6,641 nt of DNA from NCBI GenBank assembly GCA_012515455.1, contig JAAYYJ010000424.1:1-6641 (forward strand). The letters are read 5' to 3'. Shown here in pieces: positions 6,299-6,641 of this stretch. Within the stretch, counting starts at the first letter, position 1. Each line of letters starts with the position of its first letter. A program made the position numbers and the translations under genes. Origin of the DNA: Oligosphaeraceae bacterium. Its GTDB lineage: Bacteria > Verrucomicrobiota > Lentisphaeria > Oligosphaerales > Oligosphaeraceae. The notes under the pieces were generated by a model. It ran no database searches and was not told the DNA's origin. It saw nothing but the letters and a program-made list of their open reading frames with translations.

Positions 6299-6641
6299 TA
6301 TTTTAGTCTGGAAAGCAACATAACATAATCTCCAGTGCAGCACCGTGCAAGAACTGCAGCCGGAAAAGCTTCGTTTGCTTGCGCTGCCCGTCGTGCCGCC
6401 AGACAGAAGTGTTGCCGCATCACCTCTGCGTTTTCCTCGTTAAAGCGCGAAATCTGGTGCTGAACACTTGTTTCAGACTGCCGTGTGTAGTCCAGGCTTG
6501 CAATTGACCCATTACCGCTCTGGCACCGGCAACACCGCCCCCTGGAGCACTGCCGGGTGCCTTGGCAACACAGCCACTTTGGCACAGCTCTTTTCCCCGC
6601 CCCAATCTTCGCCCCTGAACCATTTTGAGTCCGTGCTGGCA
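6299..6641. other. 343-base stretch without a confident gene; possible tail of an upstream gene
   Basis: No gene family is recognisable here on either strand. Three observations stand out. First, a minus-strand frame open from the right edge ends at a TAA at 6514-6512. Its last 42 codons, ending AVLPVPER, favour G/C at the third position as the other genes do, so it may be the end of a neighbouring gene. Second, two other minus-strand frames are also open from the edge, to stops at 6289 and 6420. They have cysteine- and arginine-rich or glycine-rich composition and look like chance. Third, GGCAACAC occurs twice (6528-6535 and 6563-6570), with a reverse copy GTGTTGCC at 6409-6416. A small hairpin with one bulge lies at 6460-6476. 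None of this is enough to call a feature. Confidence 0.3.

Noticed and set aside
6263..6343. Twenty-seven-residue N-terminal extension of the Mur ligase from the ATG at 6343
   Set aside because: It would be translated across the TATAAT patch, has no ribosome binding site, and the ATG at 6262 has GAAGG at good spacing.
6289..6585. A 98-codon minus-strand frame upstream of the ligase
   Set aside because: It is Cys/Arg/Gln-rich, resembles no family I know, and runs through the AT-rich promoter-like patch; treated as chance.

Overview
The window carries six genes, all read leftward on the minus strand: a MurC-like Mur ligase, an EboE-family TIM-barrel protein, ribosomal protein S15 (rpsO), polynucleotide phosphorylase (pnp), ribosomal protein L31 (rpmE), and the first 199 codons of peptide chain release factor 1 (prfA), which runs off the left edge. 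There are no mobile elements, CRISPR arrays, tRNAs or rRNAs that I can support. It is a GC-rich bacterial chromosome segment. The style of the pnp product and the mix of ligase, EboE and rpsO-pnp-rpmE-prfA make a member of the Planctomycetes/Verrucomicrobia/Lentisphaerae group my best guess, but this is a weak inference from memory of those families.

In transcription order (right to left): positions 6641-6263 are mostly non-coding as far as I can tell and end in an AT-rich promoter-like stretch. The Mur ligase (6262-4853) and eboE (4859-3657) overlap by 7 bases (ATGCTGA) and look translationally coupled. A 132-base gap that probably holds the rpsO promoter and leader leads into rpsO (3524-3261). 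Between rpsO and pnp there are two clear RNA hairpins. The first has a U-rich tail and looks like an intrinsic terminator. The second is long and nearly perfect and resembles the RNase III-cleaved hairpin of the E. coli pnp leader. pnp (3042-952), rpmE (903-697) and prfA (597 onward) follow. A hairpin with a U-tract separates rpmE from prfA.

The left two thirds is therefore a translation and RNA-turnover block: S15 and L31 are ribosome components, RF1 ends translation at UAA/UAG, and PNPase degrades and trims RNA. The right third is more unusual. A complete Mur ligase has several departures from canonical MurC active-site motifs and is co-translated with an EboE homologue. Ebo proteins are otherwise known from eboABCDEF-type clusters that help move metabolites to the periplasm or envelope. 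A two-gene pairing of a muropeptide-type ligase with EboE is the most interesting lead here.
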